Assembly: GCA_027576995.1 (NCBI GenBank)
Contig: JANBQC010000347.1
Span: forward strand, 1-29,498
Direction of reading: 5' to 3'
DNA from: Dimargaris cristalligena
Taxonomy: Eukaryota > Kickxellomycota > Dimargaritomycetes > Dimargaritales > Dimargaritaceae
DNA length: 29,498 nt
Below are positions 10,165 through 18,937 of the stretch, piece after piece. The notes beneath the pieces are model-generated. The model saw nothing but the letters and a program-made list of their open reading frames with translations. It made no database searches and was not told the DNA's origin. The stretch's first letter is position 1, and each line of letters opens with the position of its first letter. The position numbers were made by a program, and so were the translations under genes.

Positions 10165-11724
10165 TTAGTTCATCTTGCGGATGAGCTTGTTGATCTTGTC
10201 CTCGTGGTTACCGGAGTCACCACCTTCGACGAAGTTCAGGGTCTTCTTGGTAGCGAAGCCACCGGTAGGGTTGGACAGCTTGAAGGGCCACAGGAAGTTG
10301 TTGACTTCCTTGAAGTTGGGGCCGCAGGTGAAGATCTCGTGGATGATGTCTTCCATGCAGATGACGCCGAACTTGGAGAGGGCCTCTTCGATGATCAAGT
10401 TGTCGTTAAGGGGGATGCGCTGACCCTTGATCTTACCGAAACCGCGCTTGTAGACGAGCTCGCGGACGGACTTCAGGTTGGGCTCGCCGAAGGCGACGTA
10501 GGGGGACACCAGAGTGAGCATGTTCTTGGTGGCCTGGTTGACCTTGACGAAGACACCGTTGTTGATCTGGATCAGACGGAGGAGCTGAAGGATCTTGCGG
10601 GGCTTGGGGGGGATCTTCATGATACCCTTGATACGGATCACGAAGAGGACCTTGGTCTCAGCGGGCACGTAGAAGGAGCCGGTGTCACGGGCAATGCGCT
10701 TCTGGGCAACGATGGCCTTCTCGGTGGCATTGTACTCGTTCAGGTACTTCTCGGCACGCTTGAAGATGACGGCACGGGTGGCGCGACGCTTCTAACTCGG
10801 TGGAACATTCAGAGTAAATAACAAGTTGAATAAACGGTTAGATACGGTACCAGGTCATGCACGATGGATAGAAACTGAATTAGGAAATTGGCCCAAGGAC
10901 AATCGGGGATTTTGCATCAGATCCGAAAAACGGTGAAGTTTTTTTACTACAATCACCACCCTTTCGAGTGAATCAATTAGTATGGGTTAACATCAGCTAC
11001 AAGTACACGATAGGAATATAGAATGGTGGACTCTGAGAGCCCTCTAGTGATAGAGGGGCATACCTTGGAGATTTCCTTCTTCTGGGCCTGCTTGGCAGCC
11101 TTCTGTTCAGCGGTATCGCGACGCTTCTTGAGGAAGGTCTCGGGGGCAAGGACGGCGCTGATAGAGGGGGGACGAAAGTAGCAGGGGTGAACGATGCGAC
11201 GAGCACATGATTGCGAAGGGCACATAAAAGAATTAATACAAGAGACCCAGCATGGACTAAAAATTAAGCTCCCACACCAGCAAAGTGACCGCGAGTACAG
11301 ATAGAACAAACCAGTAGGGTAAAATACTACACTACCACTGGCCAGGTTATCTGGGAGTCACCGAACTGGAGAGGAGTTGTCAGTATTCGCTAAGCGAACC
11401 TGGCTACTTAGTTTTTATCGACGGCCAGTGGCCGTGGCTGAACGAAGGCTCTGTAGTGCCCGCCTTACACCCCTTGGGTTGGGGGAAAGGGATCCTTTCG
11501 AACAAGAGATCCGCTGCAAGATCCGGTTTAACTAACAGAGGGAAAATCGGGTCAACCACGGAACACACATATGGAACCAATCGTATAAGGAGGGGGCGAT
11601 AAACTGGTTAACACCAAGATCCGTTGGGGGTACGGTGAACGGCGGAAAGAGCCAATCGCGACTCCAAGGGAATCTCAAGCGGACAAGTAGGAGGCCGAGT
11701 AGGAGGAAATACTTACGAAGACAT
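10165..11724 (-). CDS. RPL7: 60S ribosomal protein L7 (uL30), three exons
   Basis: Exon 1 is 11724-11717 (ATGTCTTC), exon 2 is 11157-11064, exon 3 is 10791-10165; together they encode 242 aa, close to yeast Rpl7 (244 aa). Intron 1 (11716-11158, 559 nt) begins GTAAGT and ends TATCAG in phase 2, so codon 3 is split. Intron 2 (11063-10792, 272 nt) begins GTATGC, ends TTAG, is phase 0 and has CTAAC at 10841-10837 as a likely branch site. The N-terminus reads [17 protein letters not shown], followed by a Lys/Arg/Ala-rich L30_N helix; the L30 domain contains [40 protein letters not shown], and a C-terminal [15 protein letters not shown] block diagnostic of eukaryotic L7. It is a structural protein of the large subunit near 5S rRNA/ES7. 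Codons are extremely biased to C/G endings, as expected of a highly expressed gene. An overlapping plus-strand frame (10204-10821) is a shadow produced by this bias. Confidence 0.96.
10912..11002 (-). ncRNA. Candidate C/D-box snoRNA inside RPL7 intron 2
   Basis: On the transcribed strand, a C-box-like CTGATGT (10996-10990, core TGATG) is followed 70 nt later by a D box CTGA (10920-10917). Flanking bases TTGTA (11002-10998) and TGCAA (10916-10912) can pair as a 5-bp terminal stem with one G-U. An internal GTGATTG resembles a C' box. The bases just before the D box (CACCGTTTTTCGGAT) can pair, with two wobbles and one mismatch at the second base from the D box, with the conserved LSU rRNA segment ACCCGAAAGATGGTG as I remember it. 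Introns of the two yeast RPL7 genes are known to host C/D snoRNAs, so the location has precedent. The C box departs from RTGATGA at both ends, so this remains tentative. Confidence 0.3.
11040..11057 (-). promoter_or_regulatory. Hairpin next to the 5' splice site of RPL7 intron 2
   Basis: In the pre-mRNA a perfect 7-bp stem (CCCUCUA / UAGAGGG) closes a UCAC tetraloop starting 7 nt after the exon 2-intron 2 junction. It could occlude or present the non-consensus donor GTATGC. Several ribosomal protein genes in fungi (yeast RPL30, RPS14) autoregulate splicing through structures near the 5' splice site; whether this one does is inference. Confidence 0.35.
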
Positions 11725-12170
11725 GGTGATAGTCGGGGGGGATGTTCCAAATGACAAGGGTCAGAAAGAAGGGGAAGTATGCCAACAGTCGACGGGAAAG
11801 AGGAGGAACAAAATGACGGCGGTTGACGCTGCTCTTTAATAGAGAGAGAATATCAGGCTACCATTATGGCGCAACTGTGGGCCCGCAAAATTAAAAACTG
11901 GAAAAAAAACTGGGACAGCCGTAGAGAATAAAACCCCCATAAATCCTATACCTGCGGGAAAACCCCCCGTTTATTTTCACTGATGGCACTTTTATTTCCC
12001 ATTCTATCGCATATTTAACAACCCAGTGCCACCGCCTCCCTTAATAATCAGCCGACTTTAAACTATAGTCACGTGGTTTAAATTAGACCCCCCAAAATCA
12101 GAGCCACAAGCACAGGGACACCAGTAAAATCGGCAGCTTAAGCCGAGCCGCCTCGGATATCTGAAGAGCT
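11725..12170 (-). promoter_or_regulatory. RPL7 promoter and 5' leader
   Basis: Immediately upstream of the ATG the transcribed strand is pyrimidine-rich (TTCCTCCTCTTTCCC at 11807-11793, CCCCTTCTTTCT nearer the start), typical of transcription starts in ribosomal protein genes. A CTCTCTCTATTAAAG element lies near 11851-11837 and a palindromic CACGTG at 12070-12075. Which of these is used is not decidable from one sequence. Confidence 0.35.
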
Positions 12171-13553
12171 TGGTACCCGCCATGCTGACACTGGAGTTGG
12201 CCCCACCTGCCCTTTTTTTAATAAAAAAAACCCCCCCAACTTCCAGCTACTGTGTCAGTGGGCGAAGAGCCTTGAATGTAATCAATCCTGCCTGTTTAAT
12301 CAATAATGTACCAGATGGGAGAAAACCAACTATGTTGGAAAAAGGGAACCATGGCCAGGCTGTATTGGTTATGCCGAAACTAAGTTTACATGGGGGGTCT
12401 GTCTCAAACATACCTGATTTTAGGCGGCATTTCAATGGGGAAATTCAACCAAAAAATAATATTTAACCAGTAGTGCACGTTTAATCAACCAATTTTTTTC
12501 ATAATATAGTTTGGCCGAGCAATCCCCACATGTATTCACTCGCATTTCATGCTAAACTGTATATGGCTTAGTTGAATTTCACCCGTGCCTGAAAAAAACT
12601 CAGAGGAGATGCGGTACGGATTGTTAGGAATTTACCATTTTTAGGTGATGGTCCCATATGAGCCGCATAAAGTAGGGATGGCAGCACAACTAAAGATAAA
12701 GAAATTACACCCTAATGCTATTTGGGGAACAGCTCTACTGGCCAAATTTCGTAGGGAATATACTGTTAGCAATATTAGAAGTCAGGGATAACATTAACGG
12801 CATCACCTTACTACCCGTCATTGGGTATAGCATCGCATTGAAAATGGTCTTTTCATTACAAACATGTATTCCCTTGGCTGATTGTTATTTATCTTCGCCA
12901 CGTAATTGATTCCTCCTACATCACCTATGCCTTCGAATTCCGCCCCCCCCCCGTCTGGGGGAGTATCCATGTTTGCTTACGTTGGGTAGCATAATGGCCA
13001 TCAATGCCATTTTTTCGACTCGATTTTCAAAGGTGAGTAAGCCGGCCATCTATTATCCGGGGTAAGTTGGGACTGGGGGGCTCTCAGTGTTTACGCATCA
13101 ATCCTCCGGCAGGGCCCCTAGACTCAACCCGTTTTTGGATTATAATACACCTCTACCTTTGGCAATAGGCACTTTGCCTTACGCCCCCGCTGACAGTGGC
13201 TTAATGCCATACTGGAGGATGGGTTAATAGGGGGTATATTGATGAATTAAGACCATGTACGTATGAATCCGGTTCAATGGCAGAGAAGTCCGCCCTAGCA
13301 ATCCGGCGGTCAGTCGGTCCCAGGGCCGACCAGTTAGTTACCCGGGTACTGACTGGACAAGCAGTCTGGGAATTCAAAGTCGGTAAATACTTGCAACGTC
13401 AAGTTTCAAATTATAGTATTGTGGCGATATGCCTCCTCCATCCTCAGGGGCTTCCACACTAATAGGTCAGTTGGATGAAATGGAGGGGCGACTATCGACA
13501 CCATCGACTGAGTCGGATGTTCGGACTTAAGATTTCGAGGAGAACCGATTAAA
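12171..13553. other. Unassigned spacer with small open frames
   Basis: Contains a 10-C run (12943-12952) and several small open frames on the plus strand: 12715-12909 (64 aa, ATG start, two hydrophobic stretches) and 13277-13462 (61 aa, ATG start). Neither resembles a family I recognise and neither has a partner exon that I could place. I treat the stretch as probably non-coding, with 13277-13462 the more protein-like of the two. Confidence 0.5.
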
Positions 13554-13861
13554 TCAACGAACGTGAGTCTGAATCGTACCCTGCATGGCGTTGGTGGCAG
13601 CTGCCAGGGTCAAGTAAGTTCTGCACGGATCCCCTTACCGCAGGTGGGGGGATTGACTGAATTCATTTTGGACTGAAGTCGTTGCCTCAGTGGCGGCGAC
13701 GCTGATGGAGTTGAAATAAGAAGGTCGTATGACCCCAATGGAAACCAGGTCTTCGTCAATTGAGAAGAAGGAGGAGGAGAGGGGGGGTTCTCAATAGTCC
13801 TAGAGCCCCTCCCCCTTCTCAAAATAATGATCCAAGCCGCCCCCTGTAATTCCAGTGCACG

Positions 13862-13894
<33 letters not shown>

Positions 13895-14552
13895 CCCAGC
13901 CATGCATTACTACGTAGTCACATTGGCAGGCCTCTCTATTAAAGGTTTCCGCCATTTGCTGCAGGTCCAATTCGGTGTTGTGGGGGGGCGTGGTCGGACG
14001 GGTAGAATGGGAACAGACCCATGTGGGACGCAAATAGAACAGTGTGATCGGGTAAATGGTTATTTGGGGTAGGAAGGATAATTAGCGTCGGCCACCCGTT
14101 TCCACCAGCCGGCTCCCAGAGGTGGGGAGGGAATGGCCACACACCCACTTATTCACACGCATGGCTTTAATGAACTGACTATTTTTTCTTGAATAATTAG
14201 ATGCCGCGGCTATACAACGAGCAGGTGGGGTTGGATAAACCACCTTCACCACCATCCTAATGAGGCAATGGAACCACAAGACCATGTCCTGTAAGCGCAG
14301 GTATAAGTATATAGCTGAACACATACCTGCATGTTTTTTATTTCCAGCAGCGTAGAGATCATTTGAATAGACGCCGCAGTGAAGAGGGCAATGCTTTTTT
14401 TTTGGAGAGGGTATCGGACGAGTGGACCAGACGGAAAATGAGAGTGGCGATGTTCGTCTGGTTGGGTCGCAGTTCGGGCGACGTGGCCAGGTGAACGACT
14501 GGCGGTGAAAGACCCACCGCAGATAGGTTGGGGCCGCTGCACCATCCGGAAA
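13554..14552 (-). pseudogene. Possible decayed intron-containing gene, function unknown
   Basis: Several minus-strand segments carry codon use like the real genes here. From 14552, after a TAG acceptor, a segment containing LRPNQTNIATLIFRLVHSSD runs into a 9-A tract (14403-14395) and continues only in another frame as SIALFTAASIQMISTLLEI up to a GTATGT donor at 14326. A 38-nt intron (14326-14289, ending TTACAG) joins it in phase to DMVLWFHCLIRMVVK. Further on, a segment with ASHMGLFPFYPSDH meets a C-run and resumes in another frame as NTELDLQQMAETFNREACQ. The last segment has a second 38-nt GTAAGG...GCAG intron (13638-13601) and would stop at TGA 13556-13554. Two frame breaks, both at homopolymers, suggest a pseudogene or assembly indels. 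A (TA)n tract at 13862-13890 would lie in a third intron. I cannot name the family, and chance is a real alternative. Confidence 0.22.
13862..13890. repeat. (TA)n microsatellite
   Basis: Uninterrupted TA dinucleotide tract of about 14.5 units, the longest of several in the window. It falls within a possible intron of the decayed minus-strand gene at 13554-14552. Confidence 0.9.
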
Positions 14553-15469
14553 CTACGCAGGACAATATATATGTAGAAAGAGGGCGCCGTTTACATGAAA
14601 TCGACCTTCAGTTGGTGTCCTCTGATGCCGATTTCCATTGAATTTACTATAGGAATACGGTGTAATAATATGAGAGAAGGTCGAACCCAATGGATAGGAT
14701 GTTGAATTATATATCGGAGTAAATACAGGTATGGTGTTTATTATTACCAGTAGAACCCATCCCGGGAAGCGGAATTTTGGCTGTAGTACCAGTCTGGGCG
14801 CTTATCATGCGTGCATTCGATTAGAAGGGTTGAGTTGATGTGATTTCCCAGCGTTGGGTTGGGTTGGGAGGAGGGAAGACCTACCACCACGATCCACCAT
14901 CGAAATTACATGTAGGATATATATATATATATTGCCTTGAAGAAGCGGTTGGATGAAGCTGAGTAAGCTATTACCTCTTTACTTGAAAAGAAATATATGA
15001 ATATAGACAATACAAGTATTCTTGGGCATACGAGGTAAGAGAGTGGGTTCAACTCAGGGGTGTATTTTGGTATCAATGGTGTATAGGAGATTGGGTGGGA
15101 CAATTGGTACAGTATGAATATTCCGGGTTTATTACCAATGTACAATACACCCAACCATAGTCACGAGTTAGCGCCAGTGTCTTTTTGGGTGACAGCGAGA
15201 CTCTAACGGAACCTAGGTTGAAGGATACCTTTAAAATGCAATTAGTGTATGACAGCTAGTGGGAAGGATTGAGCGGACAGGCTCTGACTAGTTTATAATT
15301 TAGGTTTTCTTCTAGCCACTCTTCAGGCCACCCAATACGAATCAAGATTCGCCATAATGGAATCGCATCAGATACCACTTGTTAAAGCACAGGTGAACGC
15401 CGCGTCTTCAACAGTCACGTATTTTGATTAGTCCACCCGCAGCATAAGAAAACGCGAGGCTTCTTCGGC
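14553..15469. other. Unassigned AT-rich spacer
   Basis: Contains a short (AT)8 tract at 14917-14932, a GTTGGGTTGGGTTGGG tandem near 14853-14868 and no open frame with coding character beyond a short minus-strand segment near 14750-14800. It may include upstream exons of the candidate at 13554-14552, but I could not connect them in phase. Confidence 0.5.
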
Positions 15470-16230
15470 TTAGAACATGTCCACGAGCCTCCTAAAAAAC
15501 CCCATGTTGGAATCATCTAAAAAATAGGGCGAGCTCATCATTCGAGAACCTTGGGAGCTCGTCATGTTGGGATCCGCTGAATTCGGCCTGAGTCCGATTT
15601 GCCCAACGGCTGGTTCTAGAAACTTGCGAAGGGTGTGTGCCCTTCTGGAATCGCATGATGGCAAACAAATTACATGGATGGGATGGTATGGATTGCATTG
15701 AGTTTAGGGGGGATAGGGGAGGAGGAATAGCTAAAATGGGGGGTTACAGGGTTGGATTTTCTACACCAATGCCTTTGCCCCCGACCAATTGGAAGGTATT
15801 AATAACCGCCAATGGATTAAAGTTGGGAACTTGTACGTCGAGAATGCGTTGCGAAGCCCTCCGTTTCTTGCGACGGGGAGAGATAGAGAGAGGGAAAGCT
15901 ATCTTCTTTCCCGTTCACACGTCACTGCATGACCTCCCAATAACGACAAGGTACCTGGTTTACTCTTAAGTACGGCCTTTTTTCGGCTACTTTAGTTACC
16001 GTTCCCTCGTCCACCAACCAGCTCTCTATTCACTGCCGATTTATTCGGGTTTCCCAGGCTATAAGAATGTAAGCCTTGGACTGGCGTACTAATATGAAAA
16101 ATTAAATAGAATAGGCGAATAGGGATTTGAAAGCCGGCATTTGACAGGAAGGAGTCAACGCACCTGAGATGCAGATTAAGATATCCGACATCCACGGCTA
16201 CTGAATGGTACGAAGACGCATTCTAAGATA
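15470..16230 (-). CDS. Weak candidate spliced gene, function unknown
   Basis: Three minus-strand open segments can be joined in phase with GT-AG introns. The first (about 16230 down to 15980) contains VDVGYLNLHLRCVDSFLSNA and ends at a GTAACT donor. The second (about 15900-15748) contains RRKKRRASQRILDVQVPNF and ends at a GTAACC donor at 15747. The third (15644-15470), after an acceptor ending CCAG at 15645, contains LEPAVGQIGLRPNSADPN and ends FFRRLVDMF before TAA. No family is recognisable, no start codon is certain, donors are non-consensus at +4/+5, and a plus-strand frame (15637-15969) overlaps. The codon use of the first segment is AT-rich, unlike the confirmed genes. This is a lead rather than a gene call. 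Confidence 0.15.
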
Positions 16231-16740
16231 TAGTTTATCCGGGCCTAGAATGCTGGTAGTTGTGATGCGGCCGACTTTCCGCCCATTAGGATCCATCATA
16301 CCAATCACCAGTGACGCACACTCTTTTGCCCCCCCCCTCCCTCTCTTATGTTCCTGGTCTAGTTACACCAGGAAACGGTACTAGACCATAATTAGTGCGT
16401 ACCACACCTCCATTCAATTCCACAGCAAATAGGGATATCGCCCCCCTCACTCTGCTGACCGTCAGGTGTATGGCCTAGGCGAACCAGGGCGTTGTTAGGC
16501 CGCCACGATCGCATAGCTATTTTAGCCTTCGTATCATTCAAATGTGTGGATACCCATGTTTATTGGTATATACAAGAAATAGGGATTATATATATATATA
16601 TATATATAAATGAGCGCCTCTCCATACGATCAGGCCCATGCTGATCAGTTCGCTTCTCGGGATGAACCTAGCTGTCATTCCGCCGTACCAATTCATAGTC
16701 CAGCCAAATAGATAGGTAAGCGGTATATTAAACTACTCTG
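16231..16740. other. Unassigned spacer
   Basis: Holds a 9-C run (16329-16337) and a (TA)11 tract (16587-16608). No coding segment or RNA gene seen. Confidence 0.6.
16587..16608. repeat. (TA)n microsatellite
   Basis: Eleven TA units without interruption, in non-coding sequence. Confidence 0.9.
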
Positions 16741-16770
16741 CATTGCCTAATTGCTGGCCGTCTGTCACCT

Positions 16771-17279
16771 AATTCAGCGCATCAACAGATGGGAGGAGAG
16801 GGGAGGGATGGTGGATAAGAAGGAGAGGCCACACCCATCTCCCTGCTCTTTTTTTAGCATCCTGTAATATCTGCAAAGATGGGGGCAATCACCCCAGTGG
16901 TATTCGAATTTGACCACCCATGGACTTCGTCTGTTCCCAGCTTATGTTTATTTTAAGGACAACAAGACGATCAGTGAGCGAGCCCCAACATTGAGACGCC
17001 ATGCACATTTTATGGGTTGCCAGACCCCCCCCCCCCGCCCATCCCAAATAGAGTGACGATTATAGAGCCCGGGAGGCGCGCAATACATACCATAGGGTGG
17101 ACAGTATCCGACTCCGGTGCAGCTGGTGGGTGATAAGCGGAAGCACATTTAAACAAGGTCAGGTAAGGCAGTGAAAGCACGGGCGGGAGGGATTCAGTTA
17201 GGCGGCGGTGACGGAGGCTGATGAGAGGACCAGCGCATGACCCTCGTCGCCCTTGAACCGACGCTATTTTGGGCGCCAT
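16771..17279 (-). CDS. Weak candidate two-exon gene, function unknown
   Basis: The first exon (17279-17091) starts with ATG (G at -3 and +4) and runs 63 codons, from MAPKIASVQGRRG to DTVHPM, ending in phase 0 exactly at a consensus GTATGT donor at 17090. It is Arg-rich without acidic residues for the first 28 positions, which would fit a mitochondrial presequence. Using the TTTGCAG acceptor near 16871, a second exon starts ILQDAKKRAGRW and reaches a TAG after about 33 codons. The implied intron is about 220 nt and contains a 12-base homopolymer. The product would be under 100 aa and matches nothing I know. The exon-donor fit is the only positive evidence. Confidence 0.2.
17025..17036 (+). repeat. 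12-C homopolymer run
   Basis: Longest poly-C/poly-G run in the window. Others of 9-11 bases lie at 12943, 16329, 17726, 19800, 20992, 23088, 24753, 26917 and 27175. Confidence 0.9.
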
Positions 17280-17782
17280 TCCAATATTCGCGGTCCGTTT
17301 TCATCAGTAAGCTCAGTGCATGCAAATAGGTATAATGAAATATTTATTCGGGAGTAGTATACCGGGGGCAAGTATAGGTAATAGTAAGAAGTGAAGGGGC
17401 TCGATATGGGTGGGTGGGTAGTGATGGGGAAAATGGAAATAAATAAACCACTTGTTCCCCTCCCCACACATACACACACACCCACAAGCACATTGGAATA
17501 TGCACATGGACTAATGAATAGGGATGGTAGTTTGACACACGGTCGGGGAACCCCACAAACGCAAAGGTAAGACCCCCCTATACATGTGTGTGTAAGACAG
17601 CTTTATGAACAAACAGACCGTCTCCCCCCATACTACGATGCTGACGGAGAGGCGGGGGTTGAATATTACAATAGCAATAAAATAAATAATTGACAGTGCA
17701 AAAAATACTATACAGGGTGAGGAATGGGGGGGGGGGCGAAATAGGTACAATAGAACAGCAACGGCGTGCAATGGGTACGCCC
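17280..17782. other. Unassigned pyrimidine-biased spacer
   Basis: Minus-strand frames here are Pro/Tyr/Ser-rich low-complexity translations of CT-biased DNA. Includes CA-rich (17468-17484) and 11-G (17726-17736) tracts. No gene supported. Confidence 0.55.
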
Positions 17783-17831
17783 ATGGGCACCTCCTCCCCC
17801 TCCATTAAAGAGAAGAGGTGCCCATTTTTTT
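17783..17831 (+). other. Inverted repeat followed by a T-run
   Basis: A perfect 11-bp inverted repeat (ATGGGCACCTC at 17783-17793, GAGGTGCCCAT at 17815-17825) with a 21-nt loop is followed directly by seven T. On the plus strand this looks like an intrinsic terminator hairpin; in a eukaryote a T-run of this sort could also stop Pol III. It lies about 130 nt beyond the stop codon of the minus-strand HMG gene and may merely be part of its 3' flank. Confidence 0.5.
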
Positions 17832-17862
17832 AACCAAAATAATAATAATAGAAATAGAAATG

Positions 17863-17883
17863 TATATATATATATATATATAT
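17863..17883. repeat. (TA)n microsatellite
   Basis: About ten TA units, flanked by TGTATG and ATAATA-rich sequence in the 3' flank of the HMG-box gene. Confidence 0.9.
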
Positions 17884-17959
17884 CTGTATGTATGTATAAA
17901 AATAATAACAGTAATATGTATATGGTTGGGCCTAGAGCAAGCGGACCCGCTATACACCC

Positions 17960-18937
17960 TTAGTTGGGTGGTTGGTACATGGCTTGGAAGTATTCCAAGT
18001 TGAAACCGGCCGCAGCCGCAGCAAAAGTCGACTGGTCGAACTCAGGTGTCAGGAGTTCCATGTTAGCGGCGGCAAAGGGCGAGAAGGCGGGAAACATGTT
18101 GAAGTCGTAGGCGGAGAGGGGCGCCATAAGGGGCGGGGGAGTGATGTGGTCCAGGTGGGCCGTCGACAGGTCGACGCAGTTCATGGTGGGGGTAGTATGG
18201 GTCAAGGTGTTGGAGTGCGAGGCATTGGGGGAGGACGTGGCGGCAGTAGAATGGTGGTGGTGGGTGGACTCCCCGGCCAGGCGCAGTCGCTTCGGGTTCT
18301 TGATGGACTTGCGGGGGCTGTACTTGTAGTCAGGGTAGGTGGTGGCATGGGTGGTCTTCTCCTCCTCGGCCCGGCGGTGGTACTCATCCTTGACCAGCTT
18401 AGGTTCTTCCCGCCACATCTTGCCGATGATTTTGGATATTTCCTTGTTAGGAATACTGGGGCCCGTCGAACCGGCCACCAGTTCGCGGTGCTTCTCCTGG
18501 CGGTAGATAATGAAGGCGTTGCGGGGTCGGGGGATGTGGCCGGGGGATGACCGCGAGCGGACGCGGGTAGGGCGCTTCACCGGGGCGGCGCTGGGCGATG
18601 AAGGGGCCGATGACGATGACACCGCGGTGGACGTGGGGGTGGCGGCCGAGGGGCTGCTGCTATGGGCCTGGGGGACTTGGCGGGGGGATAGGGGAGGGGT
18701 ATTGAGGACTCCCGCCAGGACAGCGGGAACTTCAATCGCAGCGACGGCTTTTAGCATATCATCCTCGCTGGTGATGGGTTGCTGGGAGCATAGGTAGGGC
18801 AGGAAGGCACCTCCAAGGAACTGCTGGAAATAGGCGGGGTCGAAATCCATTGCGGTTTGCGGCAGATAGGTAATAGGCTCGACGTCGCTCACATCGTTGT
18901 AGGTCAGTTCGACCGGAGACATAGTAAAAGAATCCAT
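17960..18937 (-). CDS. Mating-type-class HMG-box transcription factor (MATA_HMG)
   Basis: Encodes 325 aa without introns. The start is the ATG at 18937 (MDSFTMSPVE): the frame is open a further 183 nt upstream but has no ATG there. Residues about 134-212 form an HMG box of the fungal MATA_HMG type: IPRPRNAFIIYRQEKH (helix 1), EISKIIGKMWREE (helix 2) and YHRRAEEEKTTHATTYPDYKYSPRK (helix 3 and tail). A basic VKRPTRVRSRS segment (120-130) precedes it and KNPKRLRL follows; both could be nuclear localisation signals. Ser/Pro/Thr-rich linkers (80-120, 224-275) contain SP/TP sites such as TPPLSP that could be MAPK targets. An Ala/Phe-rich acidic tail ends the protein. Relatives bind DNA in the minor groove and determine mating type in asco-, basidio- and mucoromycete fungi, or regulate morphogenesis. 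Genes usually flanking mucoralean sex loci are absent here. The ascomycete HMG-domain intron is also absent. Confidence 0.88.
   Translation of the reverse strand: MDSFTMSPVELTYNDVSDVEPITYLPQTAMDFDPAYFQQFLGGAFLPYLCSQQPITSEDDMLKAVAAIEVPAVLAGVLNTPPLSPRQVPQAHSSSPSAATPTSTAVSSSSAPSSPSAAPVKRPTRVRSRSSPGHIPRPRNAFIIYRQEKHRELVAGSTGPSIPNKEISKIIGKMWREEPKLVKDEYHRRAEEEKTTHATTYPDYKYSPRKSIKNPKRLRLAGESTHHHHSTAATSSPNASHSNTLTHTTPTMNCVDLSTAHLDHITPPPLMAPLSAYDFNMFPAFSPFAAANMELLTPEFDQSTFAAAAAGFNLEYFQAMYQPPN

Noticed and set aside
10204..10821. A 205-codon plus-strand frame rich in Asp, Gly and Leu
   Set aside because: It is the antisense shadow of RPL7 exon 3, whose strong C-ending codon bias removes stops from the opposite strand.
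11158..11716. A second snoRNA in RPL7 intron 1
   Set aside because: No TGATGA-like C box on the transcribed strand paired with a D box at a suitable distance.
12715..12909. A 64-codon ATG frame with hydrophobic stretches, possibly a small membrane protein
   Set aside because: AT-rich codons unlike the confirmed genes, no neighbours and no known family.
14661..14720. TCGAACC motif resembling a tRNA B box on the minus strand
   Set aside because: The flanking bases cannot form a T-stem and there is no A box or acceptor stem.
14853..14868. GTTGGG tandem as possible telomeric repeat
   Set aside because: Only about three short units, interstitial and not a known telomere unit.
17972..18550. A 192-codon Gly/Val-rich plus-strand frame
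   Set aside because: Antisense shadow of the HMG-box gene; repetitive composition with no domain.
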